A DNA stretch of 64,000 bases from Pseudomonas paraversuta (GTDB lineage Bacteria; Pseudomonadota; Gammaproteobacteria; Pseudomonadales; Pseudomonadaceae): NCBI RefSeq assembly GCF_904063065.1, contig NZ_CAJFCL010000010.1:1-64000 (forward strand), given 5' to 3'. Within the stretch, counting starts at the first letter, position 1, and every line of letters starts with the position of its first letter. The translations under genes were made by a program, and so were the position numbers. The notes beneath the pieces were generated by a model. It was not told where the DNA came from and searched no databases. It worked only from the letters and a program-made list of their open reading frames with translations. Below are positions 34,414 to 42,480 of the stretch, piece after piece.

Positions 34414-37338
34414 ATGACCAAAGGATTGATCCGCGCCATTGGCGCAGTGCTGGTAGCGATTGCACTCTATAGCCTGCTGGGCTTCCTGATTTTACCCGGT
34501 ATCGGTCTGCGTATCGTCAACCAGCAACTGGCCAACTACGCCACAGTACCGGCCAGACTCGACCGTCTGGAGTTCAATCCATTTACCCTTGAGCTCACAC
34601 TGTGGGGGTTGCAAGTCGGCGAGCCGGGCAAGCAGCAAGCCGGGTTTGACCGACTCTATGTCAATCTGCAATCAGACAGCGTATGGACCAAAGCCTTGCA
34701 CCTGGCCGACGTGCAGCTGGACAAGCCCAAAACCGAGGTGCTGTTCAACAAGGACGGCACGCTCAATCTGAGCCAGCTGTTCAAATTGCCTGCCAGCGAG
34801 CCCAAGCCCGACGAGCCGCAAAGCAAACCCTTCCCGCTGCGCATCGACAATATAAAACTGGCTGACGGCTATCTGCACTTCGTCGATATGCGTCCCAGTG
34901 AGCCCATAGAGTTTCTCTACGACTCAATGAACTTTGAGTTGAAAAACCTCAGCACCCTACCCGACGACAACGCTGAAATGACACTGGTGGCTGCCGGCCC
35001 CGAGGGCGGCAGAGTCGACTGGAGCGGCAAGCTGAGCCTGGTGCCGATTACGTCCCAGGGCAAACTCAAAGTCACCGACGCCAAAATGAAAGCCTGGTGG
35101 CCCTATGTCCGCGATTCGGTGCCGCTGGTACTCGAAGACGGCATTCTGAATTTCAGCACCGACTACACCCTGGATCTGGCCAAAGATACCGAGATGGTGT
35201 TGAGCAATGCCTCGGCCAGCATCGCGCCGTTCAGGATCAATGCCCCGGATGGCCGCCCGCTGGCGCGTCTGGAGCGACTTGATGTGAGCGACACCACGGT
35301 GGACCTGGCTAAACAGAAAGTGGTTGTCGGCAAGATCCAGAGCAAGAACCTGGAAACCTGGGCCGCTCGCGAGAAGGATGGTCAGCTTGACTGGCAAAAA
35401 CTGTTTGCTGAGCAACCCGCAAAAACCGCACCCAAAACCAGTGACCCTGTCACTGTTGAAGCCCCAAAACCAGGCCCGGCTGCGCCGAGCAAACCATGGC
35501 AGGTGCTGCTCAAGGATGTTGAACTGCGCGACTATCGGGTGCACCTGGCCGACAAGCAGCCAAGTACCCCGGTAGCACTGGATATCGGCCCCCTCAACCT
35601 GGACCTGAAAAACTTCGACAGCCTGAACCGGTCGCCGTTTAACCTCAGGCTCGACACCGGCGTTGGCAAACAAGGCCAGCTCACTGCCATCGGTGATGTG
35701 AACCTGAATCCGGTCAGCGCCGCACTCAAGGTCACCACCAAAGACATCGATCTGCGGGTGGCCCAGGCCTATATCGACCCGTTCATGCGCCTTGAACTGC
35801 GTAGCGGCATGCTCGGCAGCGACCTGGCAGTCAACCTCAAAAGCACAGAACCGCTGGCTTTCACCGTTGAGGGTCGTGCCCAGGTCGATCAACTGCACAC
35901 TCTGGACACCCTGAAAAACCGGGACTTCCTCAAGTGGCAGCGGCTGGTGCTGGAAGATGTCAAATACCGGCACGGCGACAGCCTGTCGATCAGCAAGGTC
36001 AATCTGACACAGCCCTATGTGCGCTTCATGATCAACGATGATCGCACCACCAACGTGGACGACCTGTTGATCCCGCAACCGGCCAGCAGTGGCGCGAAAG
36101 GCGCTGCCGGGCCCGCGGCGAAACAGGATAAGCCGCTGGGCATCTATGTCGGCGGTATCGCGATCAATGATGGTTCGGCCAATTTCGCCGACTTCAGTCT
36201 GACCCCCAACTTCGCCACGGCCATTCAGCAACTCAACGGCCAGATCGGCACCATTGACAGCCGTGATGCCAAACCTGCCAGGGTTGATATCTCGGGCAAG
36301 GTTGACCGCTATGCACCGGTTACGATCAAGGGCAGTGTCAATCCATTCGATCCAATGGCCAGCCTGGACATTGCCACCAGCTTCAAACGCGTCGAGCTGA
36401 CTACGCTGACCCCCTACTCCGGCAAGTTTGCCGGTTACCGGATCCGCAAGGGCCGCCTCAATCTTGATCTGCATTACCTGATCACCAAGGGTCAGCTCAA
36501 GGCTGAAAACAAGGTTGTCATCGAGCAATTGCAGCTGGGGGAGAAAGTCGACAGCCCGGATGCGGTGAACCTGCCCCTGAAACTGGCGATTGCCTTGCTC
36601 AAGGATTCAGACGGCACCATCTCCATCGAGTTGCCGGTGACCGGAGACCTGAACAACCCGCAATTCAGCGTAATGCCCATAGTCTGGCAAACCTTGCGCA
36701 ACCTTGTGGTCCGAGCCGCTACAGCGCCCTTCAAGTTCATTGGCGGGCTGGTCAGCGGCGGTGGCGCCGAAGACCTGGGCACGGTGTCATTCGCGCCAGG
36801 ATCAAGCGAGCTGAGCCCTGAAGCGCAAAAAGCCCTGGACACCCTGGCCCAGGCGCTGAAAAAACGTCCGGGCCTGCGCCTGGAAATTGAAGGCACCGCC
36901 GCGCAAAGCAGTGACGGTCCGCATATTGCCCAGGATCGTCTTGAGCGCGAATACCAGTACACCTACTACAAGATTCTCCAGCGCAAGGGAGAAAAGGTGC
37001 CGGCTCAGGCTTCGCAGCTCAAGGTCCCGGATGATGAAAAAGGTCCATTACTGGAAGGGATTTACCGGGCCCGCCTGAAACAGCAGCCGCCTGCCGAGTG
37101 GGCTGATCTGAGTCGCGATGAACGTGCGGCCAAGATGAGTGCAGCGCTAGTGGACTTCTGGAGCAAAAGTGAAGTTCTGCTCCGCCAACTGGGGCAGGAT
37201 CGTGCCAGTACCATCAAGGACTATCTGGTGGACCATGGCCAACTGGCGGATGACCGCGTGTACTTTATCGATGCCACCCTGGGTCAGGCAGAGAGTGATG
37301 GCCGGGTAATTACCCCGCTGCATCTGGACAGCGAGTAA
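34414..37338 (+). CDS. DUF748 (AsmA-like) envelope protein
   Basis: A 974-residue protein anchored by one N-terminal transmembrane helix (about 6-28) with a large periplasmic part. It contains repeated AsmA/DUF748 beta-rich segments (e.g. NLDLKNFDSLNRSPFNLRL, DDLLIPQ, FADFSLTPNFATAIQQLNG). The C-terminal region (about 785-840, SFAPGSSELSPEAQKALDTL) resembles the start of an OmpA-like fold. AsmA-like proteins form hydrophobic grooves thought to carry phospholipid between membranes; applying that here is inference. It looks monocistronic, with REP and hairpins behind it. Confidence 0.78.
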   Translation: MTKGLIRAIGAVLVAIALYSLLGFLILPGIGLRIVNQQLANYATVPARLDRLEFNPFTLELTLWGLQVGEPGKQQAGFDRLYVNLQSDSVWTKALHLADVQLDKPKTEVLFNKDGTLNLSQLFKLPASEPKPDEPQSKPFPLRIDNIKLADGYLHFVDMRPSEPIEFLYDSMNFELKNLSTLPDDNAEMTLVAAGPEGGRVDWSGKLSLVPITSQGKLKVTDAKMKAWWPYVRDSVPLVLEDGILNFSTDYTLDLAKDTEMVLSNASASIAPFRINAPDGRPLARLERLDVSDTTVDLAKQKVVVGKIQSKNLETWAAREKDGQLDWQKLFAEQPAKTAPKTSDPVTVEAPKPGPAAPSKPWQVLLKDVELRDYRVHLADKQPSTPVALDIGPLNLDLKNFDSLNRSPFNLRLDTGVGKQGQLTAIGDVNLNPVSAALKVTTKDIDLRVAQAYIDPFMRLELRSGMLGSDLAVNLKSTEPLAFTVEGRAQVDQLHTLDTLKNRDFLKWQRLVLEDVKYRHGDSLSISKVNLTQPYVRFMINDDRTTNVDDLLIPQPASSGAKGAAGPAAKQDKPLGIYVGGIAINDGSANFADFSLTPNFATAIQQLNGQIGTIDSRDAKPARVDISGKVDRYAPVTIKGSVNPFDPMASLDIATSFKRVELTTLTPYSGKFAGYRIRKGRLNLDLHYLITKGQLKAENKVVIEQLQLGEKVDSPDAVNLPLKLAIALLKDSDGTISIELPVTGDLNNPQFSVMPIVWQTLRNLVVRAATAPFKFIGGLVSGGGAEDLGTVSFAPGSSELSPEAQKALDTLAQALKKRPGLRLEIEGTAAQSSDGPHIAQDRLEREYQYTYYKILQRKGEKVPAQASQLKVPDDEKGPLLEGIYRARLKQQPPAEWADLSRDERAAKMSAALVDFWSKSEVLLRQLGQDRASTIKDYLVDHGQLADDRVYFIDATLGQAESDGRVITPLHLDSE

Positions 37339-37344
37339 AGCCCT

Positions 37345-37430
37345 CACCTGGCTTGCTCGCGATTGCGGCTCTGCGGCCTGGATGAGGTACCGCACAGGCC
37401 GGATCGCGGGCAAGCTCGCTCCTGCTAGGT
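37345..37430. repeat. Degenerate REP pair after the DUF748 gene
   Basis: Inverted elements GGCTTGCTCGCGAT (about 37350) and ATCGCGGGCAAGCTCGCTCC (about 37402-37421), the CG-rich REP variant of Pseudomonas, flank a central GCGGCCTG...CAGGCC stretch. Confidence 0.65.
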
Positions 37431-37458
37431 TTGCGCACTATTCCTTCGCCCAAATAGA

Positions 37459-37560
37459 ACAGCCCCCGACGCAAGCGCCGAGGGCTGTAATGACCACATC
37501 CGTGTGGTCGTCGCATGAACCTGTATTCAAAGCCAGCAGGTGATCTTTCAATCACCTGCT
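37459..37560 (-). terminator. Two hairpins downstream of the BON gene
   Basis: Reading leftwards from the BON stop, the first hairpin is a perfect 10-base stem AGCAGGTGAT/ATCACCTGCT (37535-37560, 6-base loop). The second is ACAGCCC/GGGCTGT with a partly paired interior (37459-37488). The T content after both is weak, so the pair probably separates the convergent DUF748 and BON transcripts without being a textbook terminator. Confidence 0.5.
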
Positions 37561-37594
37561 CCGGCTTTCCCCCGGTTCCACGAATTGGGGTGTC

Positions 37595-37948
37595 TTACTC
37601 AGCTTTCAGGCCATCGGCCGAAACTGCCTGAACACCTTTAACTTTCTTGGCAATCGCAACTGCCATCTCTTTCTGTGCGTCGGTTACCGCTACAGTCGAG
37701 GATAGCGAAACCACGCCTTTATTGGTTTCTACTTTGATGTCAGTACCTGGAATGCCTTTTTCAGTCAGCAGGTCAGATTTAACTTTGGTTGTGATCCAGG
37801 TGTCAGAAGTAGCTTCTTTGGCTTTAGTCATTTCGCCAGCAGCGACAACCATAGGGGTCTGTGCAGTCGATTGAGCAGCAAATGCGGCGTTGGCCATGGT
37901 CAGGGTCAGAGCGGTAGCAGTTGCAGCAGCGATAGCAAACTTCTTCAT
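37595..37948 (-). CDS. Periplasmic BON-domain protein
   Basis: A 117-residue protein with a Sec signal peptide (1-23, ending NAAFA) and one BON domain (about 48-115; DTWITTKVKSDLLTEKGIPGTDIKVETNKGVVSLS...). BON domains bind phospholipid surfaces; relatives such as OsmY are stress-induced periplasmic chaperones. GGAG lies 8 bases before ATG 37948, which fixes the start; the longer reading upstream is rejected. It is preceded by about 240 bases of AT-rich sequence with no gene. Confidence 0.85.
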   Translation of the reverse strand: MKKFAIAAATATALTLTMANAAFAAQSTAQTPMVVAAGEMTKAKEATSDTWITTKVKSDLLTEKGIPGTDIKVETNKGVVSLSSTVAVTDAQKEMAVAIAKKVKGVQAVSADGLKAE

Positions 37949-38189
37949 ACGAGTAACTCCTGTCTTCTTTAAAATCTGCGCCATCTCATGGCAGCAGGGT
38001 TACCTATACTCTTGCAGGGCTTATGCCAACTTTCTGAAATTAAAAAAGCCTTATAAATCAATAACTTATAATCAATCAAAAATCCAAAGGTCGTGCAGTT
38101 TGCATGACTGCCCGTCAATCTGCATGCAAGTTGCGGCTTTTTGCTTAATGGCAGTTGGCCTTGAATCTGCCAGCTTTCTTGCAGGCATA

Positions 38190-38217
38190 AAAAAAGGATC
38201 CCGAAGGATCCTTTTTT
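38190..38217. terminator. Bidirectional intrinsic terminator behind pnp
   Basis: A 12-base perfect stem (six A, GGATCC, and its complement with six T) around CGAA, 21 bases beyond the pnp stop. It is symmetric, so it should work in both directions, but its main load is the pnp message on the minus strand. Confidence 0.92.
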
Positions 38218-38238
38218 CAACGCCGGTTTCGGGGGCTA

Positions 38239-40344
38239 TTAAGCTTCCGAAGCCTTGGCAGCTGCTACGTCCTTGATGGAGAGCTTGATACGGCCGCGGT
38301 TGTCCACGTCCAGTACCAGTACTTCCACTTCCTGACCTTCTTTCAGAATGTCAGTCACTTTCTCGACACGAGCATCGCTCAGCATGGAGATGTGCACCAG
38401 GCCGTCTTTGCCTGGCAGGATGTTTACGAATGCGCCGAAGTCGACGATGCGCTCAACCTTGCCGGTGTAGATCTTGCCGATTTCGGCTTCTGCGGTGATG
38501 CCCAGAACGCGCTGACGCGCCGCTTCTGCTGCTTCCTTGGTTTCGCCGAAGATCTTGATCGAACCGTCGTCTTCGATATCGATCGAAGCCTTGGTTTCTT
38601 CGCAGATTGCACGGATGGTCGCGCCGCCTTTACCGATGACATCACGGATTTTGTCGGTGTCGATCTTCATCGCAATCATGGTCGGAGCGTTGGCCGACAA
38701 TTCGTTGCGCGATACGGCAATGATCTGGTTCATCTGACCCAAGATGTTCAGGCGAGCGTCCAGGGCCTGGCCCAGTGCGATCTCCATGATTTCTTCGGTG
38801 ATGCCTTTGATCTTGATGTCCATCTGCAGCGCGGTAACACCTTTAGCGGTACCTGCTACTTTGAAGTCCATGTCGCCGAGGTGATCTTCGTCACCCAGGA
38901 TGTCGGTCAGAACTGCGAATTTCTCGCCTTCTTTAACCAGACCCATGGCGATACCGGCAACCGGTGCTTTCATCGGCACACCAGCGTCCATCAGTGCCAG
39001 AGAAGCGCCGCAGACCGAAGCCATGGAGCTGGAACCGTTGGACTCGGTGATTTCCGATACAACACGGATGGTGTACGGGAATACGTCAGCAGCAGGCAGC
39101 ATGGCCTGAACCGAACGACGGGCCAGACGGCCGTGACCGATTTCGCGACGACCGGCGCCACCCATGCGACCACACTCACCTACCGAGAACGGCGGGAAGT
39201 TGTAGTGCAGCATGAACGGGTCTTTCTTCTCGCCTTCCAGGGTGTCCAGCAGTTGTGCATCACGGGCAGTACCCAGAGTTGCAACGACCAGAGCCTGAGT
39301 TTCACCACGGGTGAACAGAGCCGAACCGTGGGTCTTTGGCAGAACGCCAACTTCGATGTTCAAAGGGCGAACGGTTTTGGTGTCACGGCCATCGATACGC
39401 GGCTTGCCGTTAACGATGTTTTCGCGAACGGTGCGGTATTCGATTTCGCCGAATGCAGCTTTGACTTCAGCAGAAGTCGGCTGGCCTTCTTCACCGGACA
39501 GCTTGGCAACAACCTGGTCTTTCAGTTCGCCCAGACGTGCATAACGCTCGTGCTTGACGGTCAGGGTGTAAGCCTGGGAGATCGCTTCGTCGAACTCGGC
39601 GCGGATAGCGGCCAGCAGAGCGGTGGCTTCTGGAGCAGGAGCCCAGTCCCAAGTCGGTTTTGCAGCTTCGGCAGCCAGCTCTTTAACAGCCTGGATCACT
39701 ACCTGGAATTCGTCGTGGGCGAACAGTACCGCGCCCAGCATCTGGTCTTCGGTCAGCTCTTTGGCTTCCGATTCAACCATCAATACAGCTTCCGAAGTAC
39801 CGGCAACAACCATGTCCAGGCTGGAAGCAGCCAGTTGCTCGTAAGTCGGGTTCAGCAGGTAGCCAGTGCTTTCGTGGTAAGCAACGCGGGCGGCGCCGAT
39901 CGGACCATCAAAAGGAATACCGGAGATTGCCAGAGCAGCCGAGGTACCGATCATCGCAGCGACGTCCGGATCGGTTTTCTTGCTGGTGGACAGAACGGTG
40001 CAGACAACCTGCACTTCGTTCATGAAGCCTTCTGGGAACAGCGGACGGATCGGACGGTCGATCAGACGCGAAGTCAGGGTTTCTTTCTCGGAAGGGCGAC
40101 CTTCACGCTTGAAGAAACCGCCCGGGATTTTACCCGCGGCGTAGGTTTTTTCTTGGTAGTGAACAGACAGAGGGAAGAAGCCCTTGCCTGGATCAGCTTG
40201 CTTGGAGCCGACAACAGTCACCAACACGCTGACGTCGTCGTCAACGGTGACCAATACTGCGCCGGAGGCCTGACGGGCGATACGGCCAGTCTCGAGGGTG
40301 ACGGTCGACTGACCGAACTGGAATTTTTTGATAACCGGGTTCAC
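38239..40344 (-). CDS. pnp: Polyribonucleotide nucleotidyltransferase (PNPase)
   Basis: This is a 3'-5' phosphorolytic exoribonuclease and degradosome partner. The 701 residues consist of two RNase PH domains (about 10-140 and 315-540) with the helical linker, then a KH domain (about 555-615, IGKGGATIRAICEETKASIDIEDDG) and an S1 domain (about 622-690, GKVERIVDFGAFVNILPGKDGLVHIS). The start is ATG 40344. It is downstream of rpsO, as in most proteobacteria, and its leader contains two strong hairpins (40405-40465) placed like the RNase III autoregulation site of E. coli pnp. Confidence 0.98.
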   Translation of the reverse strand: MNPVIKKFQFGQSTVTLETGRIARQASGAVLVTVDDDVSVLVTVVGSKQADPGKGFFPLSVHYQEKTYAAGKIPGGFFKREGRPSEKETLTSRLIDRPIRPLFPEGFMNEVQVVCTVLSTSKKTDPDVAAMIGTSAALAISGIPFDGPIGAARVAYHESTGYLLNPTYEQLAASSLDMVVAGTSEAVLMVESEAKELTEDQMLGAVLFAHDEFQVVIQAVKELAAEAAKPTWDWAPAPEATALLAAIRAEFDEAISQAYTLTVKHERYARLGELKDQVVAKLSGEEGQPTSAEVKAAFGEIEYRTVRENIVNGKPRIDGRDTKTVRPLNIEVGVLPKTHGSALFTRGETQALVVATLGTARDAQLLDTLEGEKKDPFMLHYNFPPFSVGECGRMGGAGRREIGHGRLARRSVQAMLPAADVFPYTIRVVSEITESNGSSSMASVCGASLALMDAGVPMKAPVAGIAMGLVKEGEKFAVLTDILGDEDHLGDMDFKVAGTAKGVTALQMDIKIKGITEEIMEIALGQALDARLNILGQMNQIIAVSRNELSANAPTMIAMKIDTDKIRDVIGKGGATIRAICEETKASIDIEDDGSIKIFGETKEAAEAARQRVLGITAEAEIGKIYTGKVERIVDFGAFVNILPGKDGLVHISMLSDARVEKVTDILKEGQEVEVLVLDVDNRGRIKLSIKDVAAAKASEA

Positions 40345-40404
40345 GGTGTCCTACCTTCTTTGTGGCTCTTGGGGAACGGGTTTCTTGCGAAATACTGACG
40401 CAAT

Positions 40405-40465
40405 GTCGGGTATTGACCCGACTCAGATGCTTACGAAAGCGGACGGCACGGTGAGCTTTCGTAAG
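40405..40465 (-). promoter_or_regulatory. pnp leader hairpins, candidate RNase III/PNPase autoregulation site
   Basis: In the minus-strand leader, a perfect 11-base stem GCTTTCGTAAG/CTTACGAAAGC with a 14-base loop (40430-40465) is followed by a 7-base stem GTCGGGT/ACCCGAC with a 4-base loop (40405-40422), 60-120 bases before pnp. E. coli pnp is autoregulated by RNase III cleavage of a leader stem and PNPase degradation. The position here agrees; function is inferred. Confidence 0.6.
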
Positions 40466-40513
40466 AATCCGGCTGGTCCAGATAAAACTTGAGGCTGGAA
40501 GCCTGCCGTACAC

Positions 40514-40530
40514 CTGCGGGAAACCCGCAG
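40514..40530 (-). terminator. Short hairpin after rpsO
   Basis: CTGCGGG/CCCGCAG with a 3-base loop lies 37 bases past the rpsO stop and has no T run. It may be a partial terminator or processing end between rpsO and pnp. Confidence 0.45.
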
Positions 40531-40567
40531 ATACACGACAAACGACCAGCCTCTAGCAACATCGCTA

Positions 40568-40837
40568 TTAGCGACGCAGACCCAGGCGAGCGATCAGCGT
40601 TTTGTAACGCTCAACGTTCTTGCCTTTGAGGTAGTCCAGCAGCTTGCGACGCTGGTTTACCATGCGGATCAGACCACGACGGGAGTGGTGGTCTTTTTTG
40701 TTTTCTTTGAAGTGACCTTGCAGCGTGTTGATGTTAAAGGTCAGCAGTGCAACCTGCACTTCTGGAGAACCTGTATCACCTGGAGCTTGCTGGTAGTCAG
40801 CTACGATTTCTGCTTTATGTTCGATTGTCAGTGCCAT
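40568..40837 (-). CDS. rpsO: 30S ribosomal protein S15
   Basis: The 89-residue S15 binds the central domain of 16S rRNA early in 30S assembly. It starts MALTIEHKAEIVADYQQAPGDTGSPEVQVALL and contains the S15 signature LKxNxKDHHSRRGLIRMVNQRRKLLDYL. ATG 40837 matches the family start after removal of a 21-codon spurious extension; an AGGAAA site precedes it. S15 also represses its own translation in E. coli. It lies between truB and pnp. Confidence 0.98.
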   Translation of the reverse strand: MALTIEHKAEIVADYQQAPGDTGSPEVQVALLTFNINTLQGHFKENKKDHHSRRGLIRMVNQRRKLLDYLKGKNVERYKTLIARLGLRR

Positions 40838-40999
40838 GGGGCATTTCCTTTCATTAGGGTTCTGCTTGCGAACAAGACAGATCCAATAGGCCGAGGACAA
40901 ATCCTCGTATTTATAAGTGAGGAGTGACCGTGCCTAATAACAGCCACCCTCGTTCCAGTCTGGCCAAAGAGTATTACATCTCGAGCCAGCCTGTTCCGG

Positions 41000-41917
41000 T
41001 CATTCTGACCGAATCAGTCGACGCGGCGCGATGCGCCCGTCTTCGCTCACTTCACCGATACCGATAAAGCGACCGTTGTGATCTTGTACCCGCACCATGC
41101 CGAACTTCGGAGCATCCGGAGCGCGTACCGGTTGGCCATTAAGCCAATAGAATGCGCTGTGTTCCGAGAAGTGCAGCAAAGGCCAGTCCAGCAAACCGCT
41201 GTCCGATGGCATCAGGAAGCGGTCAACCGCTTCGTTTCCGCCTTCGGCATGCACAGCTTCCAACTCTTCCAGAGTGACCGTTTGGGCCAGGCTGAAAGGT
41301 CCGGCGTGTGTACGACGCAGCTCTGCAACGTATGCACCGCAACCCAGTTGCTCACCAATATCTTCCACCAGGGTACGGATATAGGTGCCTTTGGTGCAGT
41401 CGACGGACAAGCGCGCAGTGTCGCCTTCGCTGGCCAGTAATTCGAGGCGGGTAATAGTAACAGAACGCGGTTCGCGCTCCACCACTTCGCCTGCACGAGC
41501 CAACTTGTAAAGCGGCTGGCCGTCACGCTTGAGTGCAGAGTACATCGGCGGTATCTGACTGATTTGCCCACGGAATTTGGGTAAAACAGCTTCAATATCG
41601 GCGCGACCAACGGTCACCGGACGCGTCAGCAAAACATCGCCTTCGGCATCCGCTGTGGTCGTGGTCTTGCCCAATTGCATCAGGGTTTCATAACCCTTGT
41701 CGGAATCGAGCAGGTATTGCGAAAACTTGGTGGCTTCGCCAAAGCACAGCGGCAATACGCCACTGGCCAATGGATCGAGGCTACCGGTGTGCCCTGCCTT
41801 CTCGGCATTGAGCAGCCAGCGGACTTTCTGCAGGGCCGCGTTGGAGGTGAATCCAAGCGGCTTGTCGAGCAGGATGATACCGCTGACGTTACGACGGATA
41901 CGCTTGACCTGAGCCAC
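41000..41917 (-). CDS. truB: tRNA pseudouridine-55 synthase TruB
   Basis: TruB forms pseudouridine 55 in the T-loop of all elongator tRNAs. The 305 residues have the catalytic Asp48 in GHTGSLDPLASGVLP, the KGYET segment, the YIRTLVEDIG motif and a C-terminal PUA-like domain. The start is GTG 41917 with GGAG seven bases upstream; the rbfA stop overlaps this ribosome-binding site. It is part of rimP-nusA-infB-rbfA-truB-rpsO-pnp. Confidence 0.97.
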   Translation of the reverse strand: MAQVKRIRRNVSGIILLDKPLGFTSNAALQKVRWLLNAEKAGHTGSLDPLASGVLPLCFGEATKFSQYLLDSDKGYETLMQLGKTTTTADAEGDVLLTRPVTVGRADIEAVLPKFRGQISQIPPMYSALKRDGQPLYKLARAGEVVEREPRSVTITRLELLASEGDTARLSVDCTKGTYIRTLVEDIGEQLGCGAYVAELRRTHAGPFSLAQTVTLEELEAVHAEGGNEAVDRFLMPSDSGLLDWPLLHFSEHSAFYWLNGQPVRAPDAPKFGMVRVQDHNGRFIGIGEVSEDGRIAPRRLIRSE

Positions 41918-41920
41918 CGG

Positions 41921-42322
41921 TTACTCCTTGGTGTCTTCGGGAGCGGTGCCTTCAGGATGCTGATTGTCTTCAGCCACTGCACGCTCAATCAAGGCGGACA
42001 GGTGCGCACCACGCACGACACTTTCATCGTAGTGGAAGTGCAGTTGCGGAACGCTGCGCAGTTTCATTTCACGCGCCAGTTGCATGCGCAGGAAACCCGC
42101 TGCCGAGTTCAGCACCTTGACGGTCTGGGCGATGTCTTCAGCGTTGTCCTGGCCCATCACGGTGATGAAGATCTTGGCGTGACCGACGTCACGGCTGACT
42201 TCAACAGCGGTAATTGTAACCAGACCCACGCGCGGATCTTTGACTTCACGACGGATCAGCTGTGCCAGCTCGCGCTGCATCTGATCGCCAATACGTTGGG
42301 TACGGCTATATTCTTTTGCCAT
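41921..42322 (-). CDS. rbfA: Ribosome-binding factor A
   Basis: RbfA is a small KH-fold factor for late 30S maturation and 16S 5'-end processing, important in the cold. The 133 residues begin MAKEYSRTQRIGDQMQRELAQLI and contain the family's KIFITVMG and SVPQLHFHYDES segments; the C-terminal tail is acidic. It is separated from truB by 3 bases, and from infB by 158 bases containing a hairpin. Confidence 0.97.
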   Translation of the reverse strand: MAKEYSRTQRIGDQMQRELAQLIRREVKDPRVGLVTITAVEVSRDVGHAKIFITVMGQDNAEDIAQTVKVLNSAAGFLRMQLAREMKLRSVPQLHFHYDESVVRGAHLSALIERAVAEDNQHPEGTAPEDTKE

Positions 42323-42375
42323 GTCTTGTTACCTGTTACTCACCCATGGGAAACCCATGCGGTCTGAAAGCGGCA

Positions 42376-42409
42376 AACGCCCGGCCAGACAGAAGCCGGA
42401 CCGGGCGTT
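42376..42409 (-). other. GC-rich hairpin between infB and rbfA
   Basis: Stem AACGCCCGG/CCGGGCGTT (9 bp, 16-base loop) lies 70 bases past infB. The following GTTTGCCGCTTTC is only mildly T-rich, so it is probably an attenuating or processing structure inside the operon and not a full terminator. Confidence 0.5.
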
Positions 42410-42480
42410 GCGTTTAGAGTCCAGGCCGGGCACAAGGCATTTGCATGCCCTGGCTCGTCCTCGCTCTTGAGGCTCGCGAT

